Shown here: positions 23,941 through 23,989 of the stretch, piece after piece
Position numbering within the stretch: the stretch's first letter is position 1
Layout of the letters: the number at the start of each line of letters is the position of its first letter
Assembly (NCBI GenBank): GCA_024278345.1
Contig: JAJRTK010000320.1
Coordinates: 1-23,989 of the forward strand
Source: a bacterium
Lineage (GTDB): Bacteria > CSSED10-310 > JAJRTK01
Direction: 5' to 3'
DNA length: 23,989 nt
Notes under the pieces: generated by a model
The model's database searches: none
The model's input: the letters and a program-made list of their open reading frames with translations, nothing else
Told to the model about the DNA's origin: nothing
Translations under genes and position numbers: made by a program

Positions 23941-23989
23941 CCGGCCACGGTGCAGATTTCAGACGCCGCCCCAGGGCTTCCAGCCCTGG
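23941..23989. repeat. Second copy of the 3.7-kb palindromic repeat, cut by the window edge
   Basis: CCGGCCAC..TGCAGA..TCAG.CGCCGC followed by CCAGGGCT/AGCCCTGG (23971-23978 and 23982-23989, loop TCC) matches about 3707-3754 over its whole length with few differences. The closing pair next to the loop is T-A here and C-G in the first copy, with the loop unchanged. Confidence 0.75.

Larger units (their letters stand above)
23125..23989. other. Gene-free, palindrome-rich region at the right end
   Basis: No convincing gene in 865 bp. A long plus-strand open frame (23154-23879) crosses the palindromes and has a Arg/Ser/Pro-rich translation with no domain. The promoter of the exchanger gene should lie at the left end. 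From 23434 onward the region holds at least six hairpins, some related to those at 3673-3859. Confidence 0.65.

Overview
The window is a GC-rich, gene-dense stretch of a bacterial chromosome. It holds ten complete protein genes, one gene broken by an in-frame stop, and several palindrome-rich gaps. I saw no rRNA, tRNA, CRISPR array, transposase or phage gene. The content suggests a Gram-negative, non-model bacterium: two Hanks-type Ser/Thr kinases, a tail-anchored double-FHA protein, FecR/LysM and OmpL47-like envelope proteins, PspA and interspersed palindromic repeats. Such signalling-rich sets are common in Acidobacteriota, Myxococcota, PVC bacteria and several candidate phyla. The sequence alone does not let me choose among them.

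Layout. 1-425: non-coding, with a hairpin. 426-2492 (+): a glycogen-debranching-enzyme family protein whose presumed catalytic acid and base are both replaced. It converges on, and overlaps by 33 bp, a PspA/IM30 gene (2460-3527, -) with a long disordered tail. 3528-4070: a palindromic repeat cluster, then the leader of a large kinase-AAA-TPR protein (4071-7625, +). 13244 down to 7630 (-): a compact operon of a secreted or anchored protein, a membrane Cache-type Ser/Thr kinase, an exported protein of four OmpL47-like modules, and a LysM-FecR protein interrupted by an in-frame TAA. 15794 down to 13390 (-): an SCP2-domain protein, a tail-anchored double-FHA protein and an alpha/beta hydrolase. 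16247-17971 (-): a membrane-anchored type I phosphodiesterase/alkaline phosphatase-superfamily protein with an inserted domain. 18382-22149 (+): a 1255-residue helical-repeat protein ending in an expanded acidic repeat tract. 22207-23124 (-): a YrbG-type Na+/Ca2+ exchanger. 23125-23989: gene-free, with many palindromes, including an inverted relative and a covarying relative of the repeats near 3.7 kb.

How the genes may work together (inference). The 13244-7630 operon looks like an envelope-sensing unit: a transmembrane kinase with an outside sensor, and two or three exported beta-sandwich or peptidoglycan-binding proteins. The soluble kinase-AAA-TPR protein and the double-FHA protein lie beside it and could relay or read phospho-threonine signals. 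PspA fits an envelope-stress theme. The debranching-like protein, the phosphodiesterase, the solenoid protein and the exchanger have no clear link to that unit.
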